A DNA stretch of 64,000 nucleotides from Alphaproteobacteria bacterium (GTDB lineage Bacteria; Pseudomonadota; Alphaproteobacteria; VGDZ01). This document shows, one piece after another, positions 35,955-45,003 of the stretch; position 1 is the first letter of the stretch; each line of letters opens with the position of its first letter. The stretch covers positions 1-64,000 of the forward strand of contig VGDZ01000004.1 of the NCBI GenBank assembly GCA_016869515.1, in the 5' to 3' direction. The notes under the pieces were generated by a model. It saw only the letters and a list, made by a program, of their open reading frames with translations. It made no database searches and was not told the origin of the DNA. Both the position numbers and the translations under genes were made by a program.

Positions 35955-37439
35955 TTAGCCAGTGTGGCCGCCGGGCCGCGAAGCAGCGAGGCTCTCCAGC
36001 AGTCTGTCGACTGCCGTTTCGGCTTCGGCCGCTAGGGCGTTGGCGTCCGCACCGGGGCGGTAGTCGGTCAGTGGGAAGCTGAACCCCGACAACGCTTTGA
36101 AGTAGCGTGCGGCATCGAGCCGCGCTCTGTCGGGATCGATTGCACCGGCCAGCGCGCGCTCCAGGGCGGGGCGGATATCGTCGAAAGACCGAATCACGGA
36201 AACATGGGGTAGGAGATTGAAGGAATTGTTGCGGCCAAACACAAGTACCGGCTTGCCCATCAGCGCGGCCTCCAGCGCCACGGTTCCGGTCATCGTCACC
36301 GTCGCCGCCGCCTTGCGCGCAATGTCGATGCCGCGCTCGGCGACATCGAGCATCACCACGTTCTTGAGCTCGGCGATCTGGCGGTAGAACTCGGCAGGGC
36401 GAAGTCCGACGGCATGGACCGTCTCCTTGACGGCCAGCATGACTCCGGCCGGCAAATCGCGCGACAGCGCCGCGATTGCTGCCTGCTGGAAAAAGAACTC
36501 GGGGCTCACCAAACCGACCATGGCCTCGGGTTCCTGCTGGAGCGCGTAGAAAACGAAAGGGCGGTTCTCCAACGCCGTCAACTTGGCTGCGTGCGGCCCC
36601 GACAAGGCACGGAAATGCCACCACCGTCGCAATGCGAAGGCGATCTCGTCCCGCAGCCAGTAGCCCTGCGTGGCCTTGGTTTCATTTCGTATGCGACCCT
36701 TGGCAGACCGCCACAACCGTCGGGCAATGTCGCGCACCGCGCCGCTCAGGGTCGCCGCCCGGAAGAAATTCGTCCGATCAATGAGGTCTTGCAGATACCC
36801 CGTGATCGGGGGTATCTCGCCGGCCTCTGCGCCGTGAAAGCCGGCGGCGACGCCGGCATGTCCGCCGAACCGATCTTCCGCCCAGTAGAATCCGGTATCG
36901 ATCCGGTTGGTGGTCAAGATTCGAAACGGTATGCCGAGCGCGCGGGCGACCCGCCATACCTCACCGCTGCCACCGAACACCAGATCGAACCGGTTTCTGG
37001 ACATGTGGTCGAACCAGTACTCCAGCACTTCGACGAATGCCGCCAACATTCCGATATAGCCGCATTGCGAGGCGCGCGATCGGAAGAAGCGCGAGCCGCC
37101 GAGTGCATAGCCGCGGCCGAGATGCCGGTCGGCGACCGCCATGAGATTGAGCGTGACCCCCAATTTGCGCTCGAGAATGCGCGCGCGGTCGACGATTTCC
37201 GCATCGCCACCAACCGGACGCAGTGCCGCTAGCACGGTCTGGGGCGCCACATGGATGGTGTCGAACACGCCAGCACGATCGAATTTGCGAAGGTAGTCGC
37301 TCTGCTCTGGAAAGCCGCAGTAATAGTGTATGCGCGCGCCGGTGCGGCGCTTGAGCGCCGCCAAGATCGGATAGGTCGCTCCAAATTCTTGGGCGGCATG
37401 AATCGCGCCAACGGATTTGATCTGGTCGGCCATGGTCAT
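35955..37439 (-). CDS. Uncharacterised surface-polysaccharide protein (capsule GT-B-like)
   Basis: AVKETVHAVGLRPAEFYRQIAELKNVVML...ATVTMTGTVALEAALMGKPVLVFGRNN. Confidence 0.6.
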   Translation of the reverse strand: MTMADQIKSVGAIHAAQEFGATYPILAALKRRTGARIHYYCGFPEQSDYLRKFDRAGVFDTIHVAPQTVLAALRPVGGDAEIVDRARILERKLGVTLNLMAVADRHLGRGYALGGSRFFRSRASQCGYIGMLAAFVEVLEYWFDHMSRNRFDLVFGGSGEVWRVARALGIPFRILTTNRIDTGFYWAEDRFGGHAGVAAGFHGAEAGEIPPITGYLQDLIDRTNFFRAATLSGAVRDIARRLWRSAKGRIRNETKATQGYWLRDEIAFALRRWWHFRALSGPHAAKLTALENRPFVFYALQQEPEAMVGLVSPEFFFQQAAIAALSRDLPAGVMLAVKETVHAVGLRPAEFYRQIAELKNVVMLDVAERGIDIARKAAATVTMTGTVALEAALMGKPVLVFGRNNSFNLLPHVSVIRSFDDIRPALERALAGAIDPDRARLDAARYFKALSGFSFPLTDYRPGADANALAAEAETAVDRLLESLAASRPGGHTG

Positions 37440-37484
37440 GCGAGTTGATGAAAGTTTCCGGTCGTCAAGTTTGCCACCCTCATA

Positions 37485-38594
37485 TCAGATTGCCTTGCTT
37501 TCGATCCGTTCGGATATGGCGGCCGCCATATGTACGGCGGAATCCCGTAGCAGAAACCGATCCGACTTCTCGTTCGGGATTGGCGGTTCTCTCAGCGCCG
37601 CAATCAGGCCTGCGCGATCGGTCGCGCAGGGAATGACTCCGGCGGCGATTGCCGTGATCCAATGGCGCTCAAGCATGCGCGGCAGAACCGCTAGCGTCGG
37701 CGTGCCGAGAACCGTCGACTCGACCATCAGGATCGTCGTCAGCCCGACGACCAGGTCGGCGGCGTACATCAGCTCGAGCGGATCGCCGCCCCGGCTGACG
37801 GTGTCGAATTCGGCCAGATAGGGCCGATATTCTTCGAGATCGTCCCTCGGATGCAGGCGCAGGACCCGGTATGGACGCGGGTCAAGGGCCGCACTGGCGT
37901 CGAGAAATTCCTCGATGACGATATGGGTCCGCAAATCGCTGCCGCCGCGACCGTGCAGCGAGTATCCCGGCTGCCGTTCGAAGCGTCCTGCATCGAGTCC
38001 GTGCGAAGCTTCGCCGAGGAACACCATCACGCGCCTGCCGCCGGCGTCCGGCAGGACGCGGCGTCTCACTGCTGGGCGACCTTCCATCGCAAGCTCTTCG
38101 CGGCGCCTGCTGGCCCGATCGACATGGGGATGGCCACACACGACGACACGAGCCTCCGGCATGCCGAGCGCGACGTAACCGGCTGCAATGGCGGCATCCG
38201 GGACCAGCAAATAGTCGGGCCGATGGGCGAGGGGATCGTTGCTACGGCCAGCGAAACGCAATTCCATGGCGTTGGCGCCATCGACCGCTCCGAAACTCGT
38301 GATCGAGCGGGTGCGCGCTCGATCGATCAAGGTAAGGCCGAGGGTGTCCGGGTTCTTGGCGGTTCCCACCACCACCGCGTCCGGCCGATATTGCGTCAGG
38401 AGATCGCCGTCGGGCCGGTGAAACCCGACACCGAGTTCGGCCAATTGACGGGCGCCGGACTCCGCTGCGGTCATGATCACGTCGTGACCCAGGCCTTGCA
38501 GCGCGCCGGACAAGGGCGCCAGAAAATTCGCCGCGCCGGTGTCTTCGACGTATGACAGGATCCGGGCCACGATCAGGACAATGCGGTCGGACAT
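37485..38594 (-). CDS. Uncharacterised GT-B-like protein
   Basis: YRVLRLHPRDDLEEYRPYL...LELMYAADLVVGLTTILMVESTVLGTPTLAVLP. Confidence 0.6.
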   Translation of the reverse strand: MSDRIVLIVARILSYVEDTGAANFLAPLSGALQGLGHDVIMTAAESGARQLAELGVGFHRPDGDLLTQYRPDAVVVGTAKNPDTLGLTLIDRARTRSITSFGAVDGANAMELRFAGRSNDPLAHRPDYLLVPDAAIAAGYVALGMPEARVVVCGHPHVDRASRRREELAMEGRPAVRRRVLPDAGGRRVMVFLGEASHGLDAGRFERQPGYSLHGRGGSDLRTHIVIEEFLDASAALDPRPYRVLRLHPRDDLEEYRPYLAEFDTVSRGGDPLELMYAADLVVGLTTILMVESTVLGTPTLAVLPRMLERHWITAIAAGVIPCATDRAGLIAALREPPIPNEKSDRFLLRDSAVHMAAAISERIESKAI

Positions 38595-39583
38595 CCGTCG
38601 GCCGCGGACTTCCGTGCCGCACGGATCACTTGATCGGTGCGCGATGCCGATCGCGCCGAACTCAGCAGCAGACGCCCCTGGTCCAATGCCGAAACCAGAT
38701 CGTCGTAGAGGGCGTATAGCGCCTCGTAGGCGCCCGAGGGCAAAGGCTGGCGCCGATCGGGATCGACTTCCAGATCGCCATCCAGCGTGCGGCAGGGCCC
38801 GAGCGGATGATGGAAGATCGAGACGCCCGAATTCAGCAGTTCGATCCGTCCGCGTTCGCCCCAAAGATCGAGGCTCATTTCGCGATAGTTGCGGAAATCG
38901 ATCGGGGCTGCCGCCAGCGTCGCGCCGGTCTCGAAGGTCAGCGTGAACGGCAAGGCGCCGTCGCCCGGAATCGGCGCATCGGGCAGCGGTCGCCACGCTC
39001 CGGTGCTGCGCGCCTCCCGCACTTCGCCCAGCAACATGCGCGCAAGGTCGACCAGGTGCGAGCCGTTGTTCATCAGGCCATTGCCATAAGTTCCGAATGC
39101 GGCCTGAATCGGACCGACCAATTCGGACAGTTTGCTACCTGCCAAGGCGCGGATGCCGGCATCGCCGCGCCGCCAGAAGTTGACCTGCACTGTCAGTCCG
39201 CGCGAATCGCACATGGCGGCGAATGCCTCGGCCTCGCCGTCCGCGATGCCAAGCGGCTTTTCCGCCATGATGCCTTCGAGCGCAGGCAGGGCGGCCAGTA
39301 TTGCGGGGCGTGTTGCCGGCGGTGAAGTGAGCACCGCGACGCGATAGAACGCAGGCTCGGGCAGCGCCTCGATGCGGTCGACTACGACCGGAATCCTCCA
39401 GCGCTCGGTCGCCAGGCGCCTGGCGGCCGGGTCGGGGTCGACCACGGCGCACCAATCGTAGCCGGGGTGGGATTGCAGCGCCTGGGCATGGACCGCGCAG
39501 CGGAACACCCGGTTCATGGCTCGATTGTCGGCCAAGCCGGCCGCGATCTTGCCGAAGCCGACCAGCACCGTCGGTCGGCTCAT
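38573..39583 (-). CDS. Gfo/Idh/MocA-family oxidoreductase
   Basis: VLVGFGKIAAGLAD; AVLTSPPATRPAILAALPALEGIMAEKPLGIADGEAE (EKP motif). Confidence 0.85.
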   Translation of the reverse strand: MSRPTVLVGFGKIAAGLADNRAMNRVFRCAVHAQALQSHPGYDWCAVVDPDPAARRLATERWRIPVVVDRIEALPEPAFYRVAVLTSPPATRPAILAALPALEGIMAEKPLGIADGEAEAFAAMCDSRGLTVQVNFWRRGDAGIRALAGSKLSELVGPIQAAFGTYGNGLMNNGSHLVDLARMLLGEVREARSTGAWRPLPDAPIPGDGALPFTLTFETGATLAAAPIDFRNYREMSLDLWGERGRIELLNSGVSIFHHPLGPCRTLDGDLEVDPDRRQPLPSGAYEALYALYDDLVSALDQGRLLLSSARSASRTDQVIRAARKSAADGCPTALS

Positions 39584-40320
39584 CGCGCAGCCCGGCTCTG
39601 GCAGTGGCGGTTGATGTCGGCAAGGGCGGGTTCGGCCTGGAGCAAAGCCACGATCTCGCGGGCTCCGAAGGCATCGCCATATTTCGGTTCGAGTAGCCGA
39701 TAGACTTCGGAGATGAACTCGCGGTCAGCAGGATAGTCCAAGACGCAGCGCAACTCCGGCGCCAGGCAGTCCGCTGGCGCCGTCAGGTGATGCACGCGAT
39801 AGCGCTCGGGGTGTTCATAAAAGTACAGCGAGACGTGCTCGCGTACCGGCGGGTCGTCGATCGTTTCGGCGACATGTTCGAGCGCATCGAGCCGAAACAC
39901 CTGGACGTCGAGACCGCGCGGATAGGTCGAGCGCTGCGTGGTCGAGACCACGTCGACGCCGCCGGCGAGGAAGCTCTCGACACCGCGATCGATCACCTGA
40001 GGATCGATCAGCGGGCAATCGCCGCACAGCTCGACGACGATTTCGGAACGCTGGCTACGTTGCGCGCCGACGACGCGGGCCAGCACGTCGTCCTCCGAGC
40101 CGCGAAAGCAGGCCACGCCTTCGGTTTCGGCCCAGCGCGCCGTGGCATCGTCGGTCGGGCGGTCGGTGGTGGCCAAGACGATCCCGTCCAGCCGCTTGGC
40201 AAGTCGCAGTCGCGCCAGCATGCGCGACAACGCCGGGCGGCCGGCAATGTCCGAAAGAATCTTGCCAGGCAGGCGCGACGAGGTCATGCGCGCCTCGATC
40301 GATGCGACGACCCTAGGCAT
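39580..40320 (-). CDS. SpsF-like cytidylyltransferase (copy 1)
   Basis: VVASIEARMTSSRLPGKILSDIAGRPALSRML; VELCGDCPLIDPQVID; STTQRSTYPRGLDVQVF. Confidence 0.88.
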   Translation of the reverse strand: MPRVVASIEARMTSSRLPGKILSDIAGRPALSRMLARLRLAKRLDGIVLATTDRPTDDATARWAETEGVACFRGSEDDVLARVVGAQRSQRSEIVVELCGDCPLIDPQVIDRGVESFLAGGVDVVSTTQRSTYPRGLDVQVFRLDALEHVAETIDDPPVREHVSLYFYEHPERYRVHHLTAPADCLAPELRCVLDYPADREFISEVYRLLEPKYGDAFGAREIVALLQAEPALADINRHCQSRAAR

Positions 40321-41609
40321 CAGTTCGGCCGATTGTTGCGTTCCCACGCGGCCAACGCCGCGCCGGCGCCATGGACCTTGCGGATCGCCGCCGCCAGCCT
40401 TTCCGCAAGATCGGCATCGACGTCCCAGGACGGCGGCTGATACTGAATGACTTCGCGCTCGTACATGCGCTCGACCACCGGGCATAGCCCCTTGGCATAA
40501 CTGCGGTTGGTGAGATTGAACGGAAATCCCTTGTCGCCGATGGCGACGCGGCGCTGGAACATCGGCAACCAATAGAGCGGCGCGACATAGCCGGCGGCGA
40601 TCGGAACGCCTTCGGCCTGGAGGGCCTTGGCGAAAGTGGCGCGGGATACCCCAACCTTGTTTTCGTCGTAGCGTACGGTCCACATGTAATAATTGTGCCG
40701 GCAGCCCTCGCGCACGGCGGGCGGCGTCCACCCGGCCAAGTCCTTGGTGCCCTCGGTAAGCGTCTGCGCCACGCGCTCGCGGCGTTCGACGTGTTCTTCG
40801 ACGCGGTCGAGCTGGGCCAGTGCCACCGCCGCCGACAGCTCGGTCATGCGGATGTTGAAGCCGACGATGTTGGTGCTGTCGGCCAGCTTCAAGGTTTCGA
40901 CCAGGTTTTCGCCATGATTGCGAATCAGCGCTAGGCGCTGGGCCAAAGCATCGTCATCAGTGACGCAGACGCCGCCTTCGCCGGAATGAATGTGCTTGTG
41001 GTAGTTGAGGCTGAAGACGCCGATATGACCGATCGTGCCGCAGGTCCGGCCATGTTCGTGCGACAGCGGCGCCTGGGCGTTGTCTTCGATCAGCCACAGG
41101 CCGTTCTGATCGGCGATTTGCCTCAACTCGGCCAGCCGCGCCGGATGTCCGAACAGGTTGACCGCGAGGATGGCCTTGGTCCGCGGCGTCAGATTGGCCC
41201 GCACCGAGCTCGGGTCGATGCAGAAGCTGTCGGCCTCGATGTCGGCGAATACCGGTATGCCGCCCCAGATCAAGGGCGCCACCACCGTCGCCGACATGGT
41301 GTAGGGCGGAACGATCACCTCGTCGCCCGGGCCGATGCCGACCGCGCCCAGCGCGGCTTGCAGGCCGGAGGTGGCCGAGTTGACCGAGATCGCGTGCTTG
41401 CTGCCATAACGCCTGCACCAGGCCGCCTCCAGCGCCTTGACCGTGGTTCCGCCCATGAAATTGGGACCCGGGCTGCCGTAGAAGCCCGACAACGTGCCCG
41501 ACTTCATCACCGTCATGACGGCGTCGATCTCGGCTTGGCCGATCGAAGGGTAGACCGGCAGCGGTCGATCGAGCGTCGGCCGGCCGCCGAGAAGAGCGAG
41601 TTCGGTCAT
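40320..41609 (-). CDS. DegT/DnrJ/EryC1 PLP-dependent sugar aminotransferase (intact)
   Basis: HAISVNSATSGLQAALGAVGIGPGDEVIVPPYT; LIEDNAQAPLSHEHGRTCGTIGHIGVFSLNYHKHIHSGEGGV. Confidence 0.92.
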   Translation of the reverse strand: MTELALLGGRPTLDRPLPVYPSIGQAEIDAVMTVMKSGTLSGFYGSPGPNFMGGTTVKALEAAWCRRYGSKHAISVNSATSGLQAALGAVGIGPGDEVIVPPYTMSATVVAPLIWGGIPVFADIEADSFCIDPSSVRANLTPRTKAILAVNLFGHPARLAELRQIADQNGLWLIEDNAQAPLSHEHGRTCGTIGHIGVFSLNYHKHIHSGEGGVCVTDDDALAQRLALIRNHGENLVETLKLADSTNIVGFNIRMTELSAAVALAQLDRVEEHVERRERVAQTLTEGTKDLAGWTPPAVREGCRHNYYMWTVRYDENKVGVSRATFAKALQAEGVPIAAGYVAPLYWLPMFQRRVAIGDKGFPFNLTNRSYAKGLCPVVERMYEREVIQYQPPSWDVDADLAERLAAAIRKVHGAGAALAAWERNNRPN

Positions 41610-42325
41610 GCGGCGGTTCCCAGTTTCGATGCGTTGCGCGCAAACCATTCGGCGGCAAGGTCGAGCACTCGCTCGAGCGTCGCGGTCGCGACATCGTCGC
41701 CCAATCGTTCGGCGATGAAGCGCGCGCGGTCCAGATCGGCTGGTGTGTCCACCACCAGCGAAAGGCGCGGATCGATCCCGGCCGCGGCCTCGTGGTTGAC
41801 GATGCGGAAGCGGTCGGGACGGTCGTAGAAGTAGCGGGTCACGTGCTCGCGGTCTTCGGCATCCTGGGTCTGGGCCAAAGCTGCCCGCAAGGCCTGGGTT
41901 CTGATCACTTCGGCGGTCGCGCCCGGCGGATAGGTCTTGCGCTGGGCGTTGGTCGCAAGGTCGGCGTCGGCGGACTCGGCCATGGCGCGCAGGCGATCGA
42001 TCAGGCCGGGATCGTGGAAGGGTCGATCGCCGCAAATGCGGGCGAAGCGCGATAGGCCGTAGCGATCGGCACAGGCTAGGGCCCGGCCGGCAACGTCGTC
42101 GAGATCGCCCCGGAAGCAGGCCGCGCCCTCCTTCTCGACAAAGGCGGCGATGACATCGTCCTCGGCGCGGTCCGAGGTCGCCACGATCAAGGGCGGCGCG
42201 CCCGCCACGCGCCGGGCGCGGTCCAGCACCAGGCCCAGCATGGGGCGGCCGCCGATTTCGACTAGCGCCTTGCCCGGCAGCCGGGTCGAAGCGAAACGCG
42301 CAAAGACGATGCTGCCGAAACTCAC
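41606..42325 (-). CDS. SpsF-like cytidylyltransferase (copy 2)
   Basis: GTG start; IVFARFASTRLPGKALVEIGGRPMLGLVLDRARRV; RICGDRPFHDPGLID; RKTYPPGATAEVI. Confidence 0.86.
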   Translation of the reverse strand: MSFGSIVFARFASTRLPGKALVEIGGRPMLGLVLDRARRVAGAPPLIVATSDRAEDDVIAAFVEKEGAACFRGDLDDVAGRALACADRYGLSRFARICGDRPFHDPGLIDRLRAMAESADADLATNAQRKTYPPGATAEVIRTQALRAALAQTQDAEDREHVTRYFYDRPDRFRIVNHEAAAGIDPRLSLVVDTPADLDRARFIAERLGDDVATATLERVLDLAAEWFARNASKLGTAA

Positions 42326-43341
42326 GCCAGATCCTCGGCCTTGATCAAATCGCCGGCTGCGACGGCGCGCTTGAGCTTGCGGCCGACCACCTTGGGCATC
42401 TCGTCGGCTTGCAGCCCCCAAGCCGGACGCAGCCAGGTCAGCCATTCGCGCTTGACCGGGGTGCCGGCGGGAATGTCGGCGGCGGCGCCGATCGAGCGCC
42501 GCATATGGGCCAGCAGTTTTTCCTCGGAAGGCGCGCGTTCGCGCCGGTCGCGGCCGAGATAGGTTTCGGCCGCCCGCACCGCCTTGACCAGCGCCGCCAT
42601 GTCGGCCGGGTCGGCCGACAGCGCATGATCGTGGAAGGCCTGGTTTTCCTTGCGGTAGGTGAAGTGCTTTTCCAGCGCCACCGCGCCCGCCGCCACCGCC
42701 AATTCGCAGGCCTTGATGTCGAGGGTGTGGTCCGACCAGCCGACCGGAAGGCCGAACTCGCGCTTGAGCCAGCCGATATTGCGAAGGTTGGCTTCCTCGG
42801 CCGGAGTCGGATAGGCGGCGACGCAATGCATCAGCAGCAGCGATCCGTCCCCGCGTGCCTTGGGTCGCACCGAAAGGAAGGCCTCGACCGCGCGCGCGAC
42901 TTCGTCCTGCGTACCGAGGCCGGTAGAGATGATGGTCGGCTTGCCCTTGCCGGCGATATGCTTGATCAGATCGAGATAGGTCAGGTCGCCGGATGAGACT
43001 TTGAACACGGGCGCGATGCCGTCGAGGAAATCGGCATCGGCCATGTGGAACGGTGTCGAAAAGAACACGAGGCCGCGATCGCGGGCGCGTTCGGCCAATC
43101 GCGCGAATTGTGCTCGCGACAACTCAAACCGGCCGGTGCGCTGGCGCCGTTCGGGTTGTACGGTCGAAATGTAGTGGCCGAGCGTAAAGGTCTGGAACTT
43201 GACGGCGTCGACTCCGCATTCCGCAGCTCGGTCGATCAAATCGGCGGCCACACGCTCGTCACCCTCGTGATTGACGCCGATCTCGGCAATGATCCACGTC
43301 CTGTCAGGTGCGCGGAAGTCGGGTACTGCCTTCATCACCAT
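42322..43341 (-). CDS. NeuB-family nonulosonate synthase with SAF domain (copy 2)
   Basis: WIIAEIGVNHEGDERVAADLIDRAAECGVDAVKFQTF; KVSSGDLTYLDLI; VGWSDHTLDIKACELAVAAGAVALEKHFTY. Confidence 0.92.
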   Translation of the reverse strand: MVMKAVPDFRAPDRTWIIAEIGVNHEGDERVAADLIDRAAECGVDAVKFQTFTLGHYISTVQPERRQRTGRFELSRAQFARLAERARDRGLVFFSTPFHMADADFLDGIAPVFKVSSGDLTYLDLIKHIAGKGKPTIISTGLGTQDEVARAVEAFLSVRPKARGDGSLLLMHCVAAYPTPAEEANLRNIGWLKREFGLPVGWSDHTLDIKACELAVAAGAVALEKHFTYRKENQAFHDHALSADPADMAALVKAVRAAETYLGRDRRERAPSEEKLLAHMRRSIGAAADIPAGTPVKREWLTWLRPAWGLQADEMPKVVGRKLKRAVAAGDLIKAEDLA

Positions 43342-43345
43342 CTCC

Positions 43346-44266
43346 TCAGGCGAACAGCGCTTCGGGAAACGCCCGACCCATGAAGCCCACCATGATGCGC
43401 CGCAAATGGAAGGGATCGCTGCCCGGTAGATTGACGCCGTCGATCGCCGACGGGCAGATCGTGACGCCATGAGCCTTCAGGCGTTCGATGACCCGCTGGT
43501 CGTAATGCGCGGCCTGACCCTCGGGATAGGAAAATAGATCGACCGGCCGCCCGATGCCTCGACTCAATGCGGCGAGACAGTCGCCGATCTCACGATCCAA
43601 ATCGCGATCGTCGAGATAGGACAAGATCTCGTGGTTGACGGTATGCCCGCCGACCTCGTAGTCGGGCGGCGCATCGAGCCGGCGCAACTCGTCCCAAGTC
43701 AGATTGCGGTAATTGGGCGCCGGATCGTCAAAGCTCTCGACTCCGGTGGCCACGGCCAGTTGCGAGAGCGCGGCTTCACGTTGGGTCGGCCGCATGCGCT
43801 TCATCGGTGCCTTGACCGCCACCACGGCGGCGATGCGGTCTTCAGCCGAGTCAAGCGAGAGGCGATCGGGCAGGTCGTCGGTTTCGAGTCGCAATTCTGT
43901 CCGGGTGGTGGTGTTGATCATGTGCTCGATCTTATCGACCCAAAAGCGCCGTTCGGTCCCGACGAAACCGCTGGTGACGAAGAAGGTCGCGGGAATGCGA
44001 TGGCGTCGCAGGACAGGCAGCGCGTCGGTCGCGACATTGGCGAAGGAGTCGTCGAACGTCACCGCGACGCTGCGCGGCGGCAGGCTGTCGCCCGCTTGAA
44101 GCCGCCCAGCCATCTCGCGCAAGGACATAGGATGGGCGCGATCGGCCACGCGTTCCATTTGCCGTTCGAAGGTGTCCCGCGGCAAATGCTTAAGGGAAAA
44201 ATTTTCGATCCCTGCCGACGGCGCCGACGTGACGCCGTGATAGAGCAGGATCGTCGCGATGTTCAT
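43346..44266 (-). CDS. Polysaccharide deacetylase
   Basis: ILLYHGV; SVAVTFDDSFANV; YEVGGHTVNHEILS; FSYPEGQAAHYD. Confidence 0.9.
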   Translation of the reverse strand: MNIATILLYHGVTSAPSAGIENFSLKHLPRDTFERQMERVADRAHPMSLREMAGRLQAGDSLPPRSVAVTFDDSFANVATDALPVLRRHRIPATFFVTSGFVGTERRFWVDKIEHMINTTTRTELRLETDDLPDRLSLDSAEDRIAAVVAVKAPMKRMRPTQREAALSQLAVATGVESFDDPAPNYRNLTWDELRRLDAPPDYEVGGHTVNHEILSYLDDRDLDREIGDCLAALSRGIGRPVDLFSYPEGQAAHYDQRVIERLKAHGVTICPSAIDGVNLPGSDPFHLRRIMVGFMGRAFPEALFA

Positions 44267-45003
44267 GCTGCGCGCTCTCCGGAAGGCCGCAGGGCCAGGA
44301 AGCGCTGTAGGGCCTCGTGTTTGGTGGCCAGTGGCATGGCGCTGAAATAGCGGCCACGCTCGTTCTGCGGCCTACCGGGGATGCGCGTCCGGGCGGCCCG
44401 TATGCGGCCGACGACGTCGATAACCAGGCGCGTGGCAACAACGCTGGTCAGAAAACGCAGGTGAAATATCTCGGTGCTGGGGCCGATGGCCACGGTCTCC
44501 TGCGCCAATATGTCCCCAGTGTCGAGGTCGGCATCGACATAGTGAATGGTGACCCCAATTTGGTCGAGTCGGCCTTGGTGGATTGCCCATAGGTCGGAAT
44601 CGAGACCGCGATGATATTGGGTCAAGCCGCGATGCACGTTAATGCAGCCCCAGCGCGGGACCGCCAGCACGCGCTGTCCCAAGCGTCCGGTGCCGAAGAC
44701 CACGACTAGATCCGGGGCAAGAGCGGCGAGGTGCTCGGCCACGCCCGGCTGGTTGACGTCGTCGACCTCAACCACGCGGCGGGACAGGGTCTCGGGCAAA
44801 GTGGGCGCCGTGCCGCCATGGGCCGAGTCGAAAAACCGGTTTTCGAATGCATCCTCTTCGGCGGCGAAGAAGGGGCCGATCGGGAAGGGTTTGGTGATGC
44901 GCCGCCGCTCGTAAAAAATACCAACAATATCGGCGTGCTCCGCCAGGCAATTGATGAAGTAGGTGTGGTGCTTGGTAGGTGTCGACAAGACCGCGATCTT
45001 CAC
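44263..45003 (-). CDS. Formyltransferase-family protein
   Basis: GTG start VKIAVLSTPTKHHTYFINCL; GCINVHRGLTQYHRGLDSDLWAIHQGRLDQIGVTIHYVDADLDTGDILAQ (N-H-D catalytic pattern). Confidence 0.83.
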   Translation of the reverse strand: MKIAVLSTPTKHHTYFINCLAEHADIVGIFYERRRITKPFPIGPFFAAEEDAFENRFFDSAHGGTAPTLPETLSRRVVEVDDVNQPGVAEHLAALAPDLVVVFGTGRLGQRVLAVPRWGCINVHRGLTQYHRGLDSDLWAIHQGRLDQIGVTIHYVDADLDTGDILAQETVAIGPSTEIFHLRFLTSVVATRLVIDVVGRIRAARTRIPGRPQNERGRYFSAMPLATKHEALQRFLALRPSGERAA

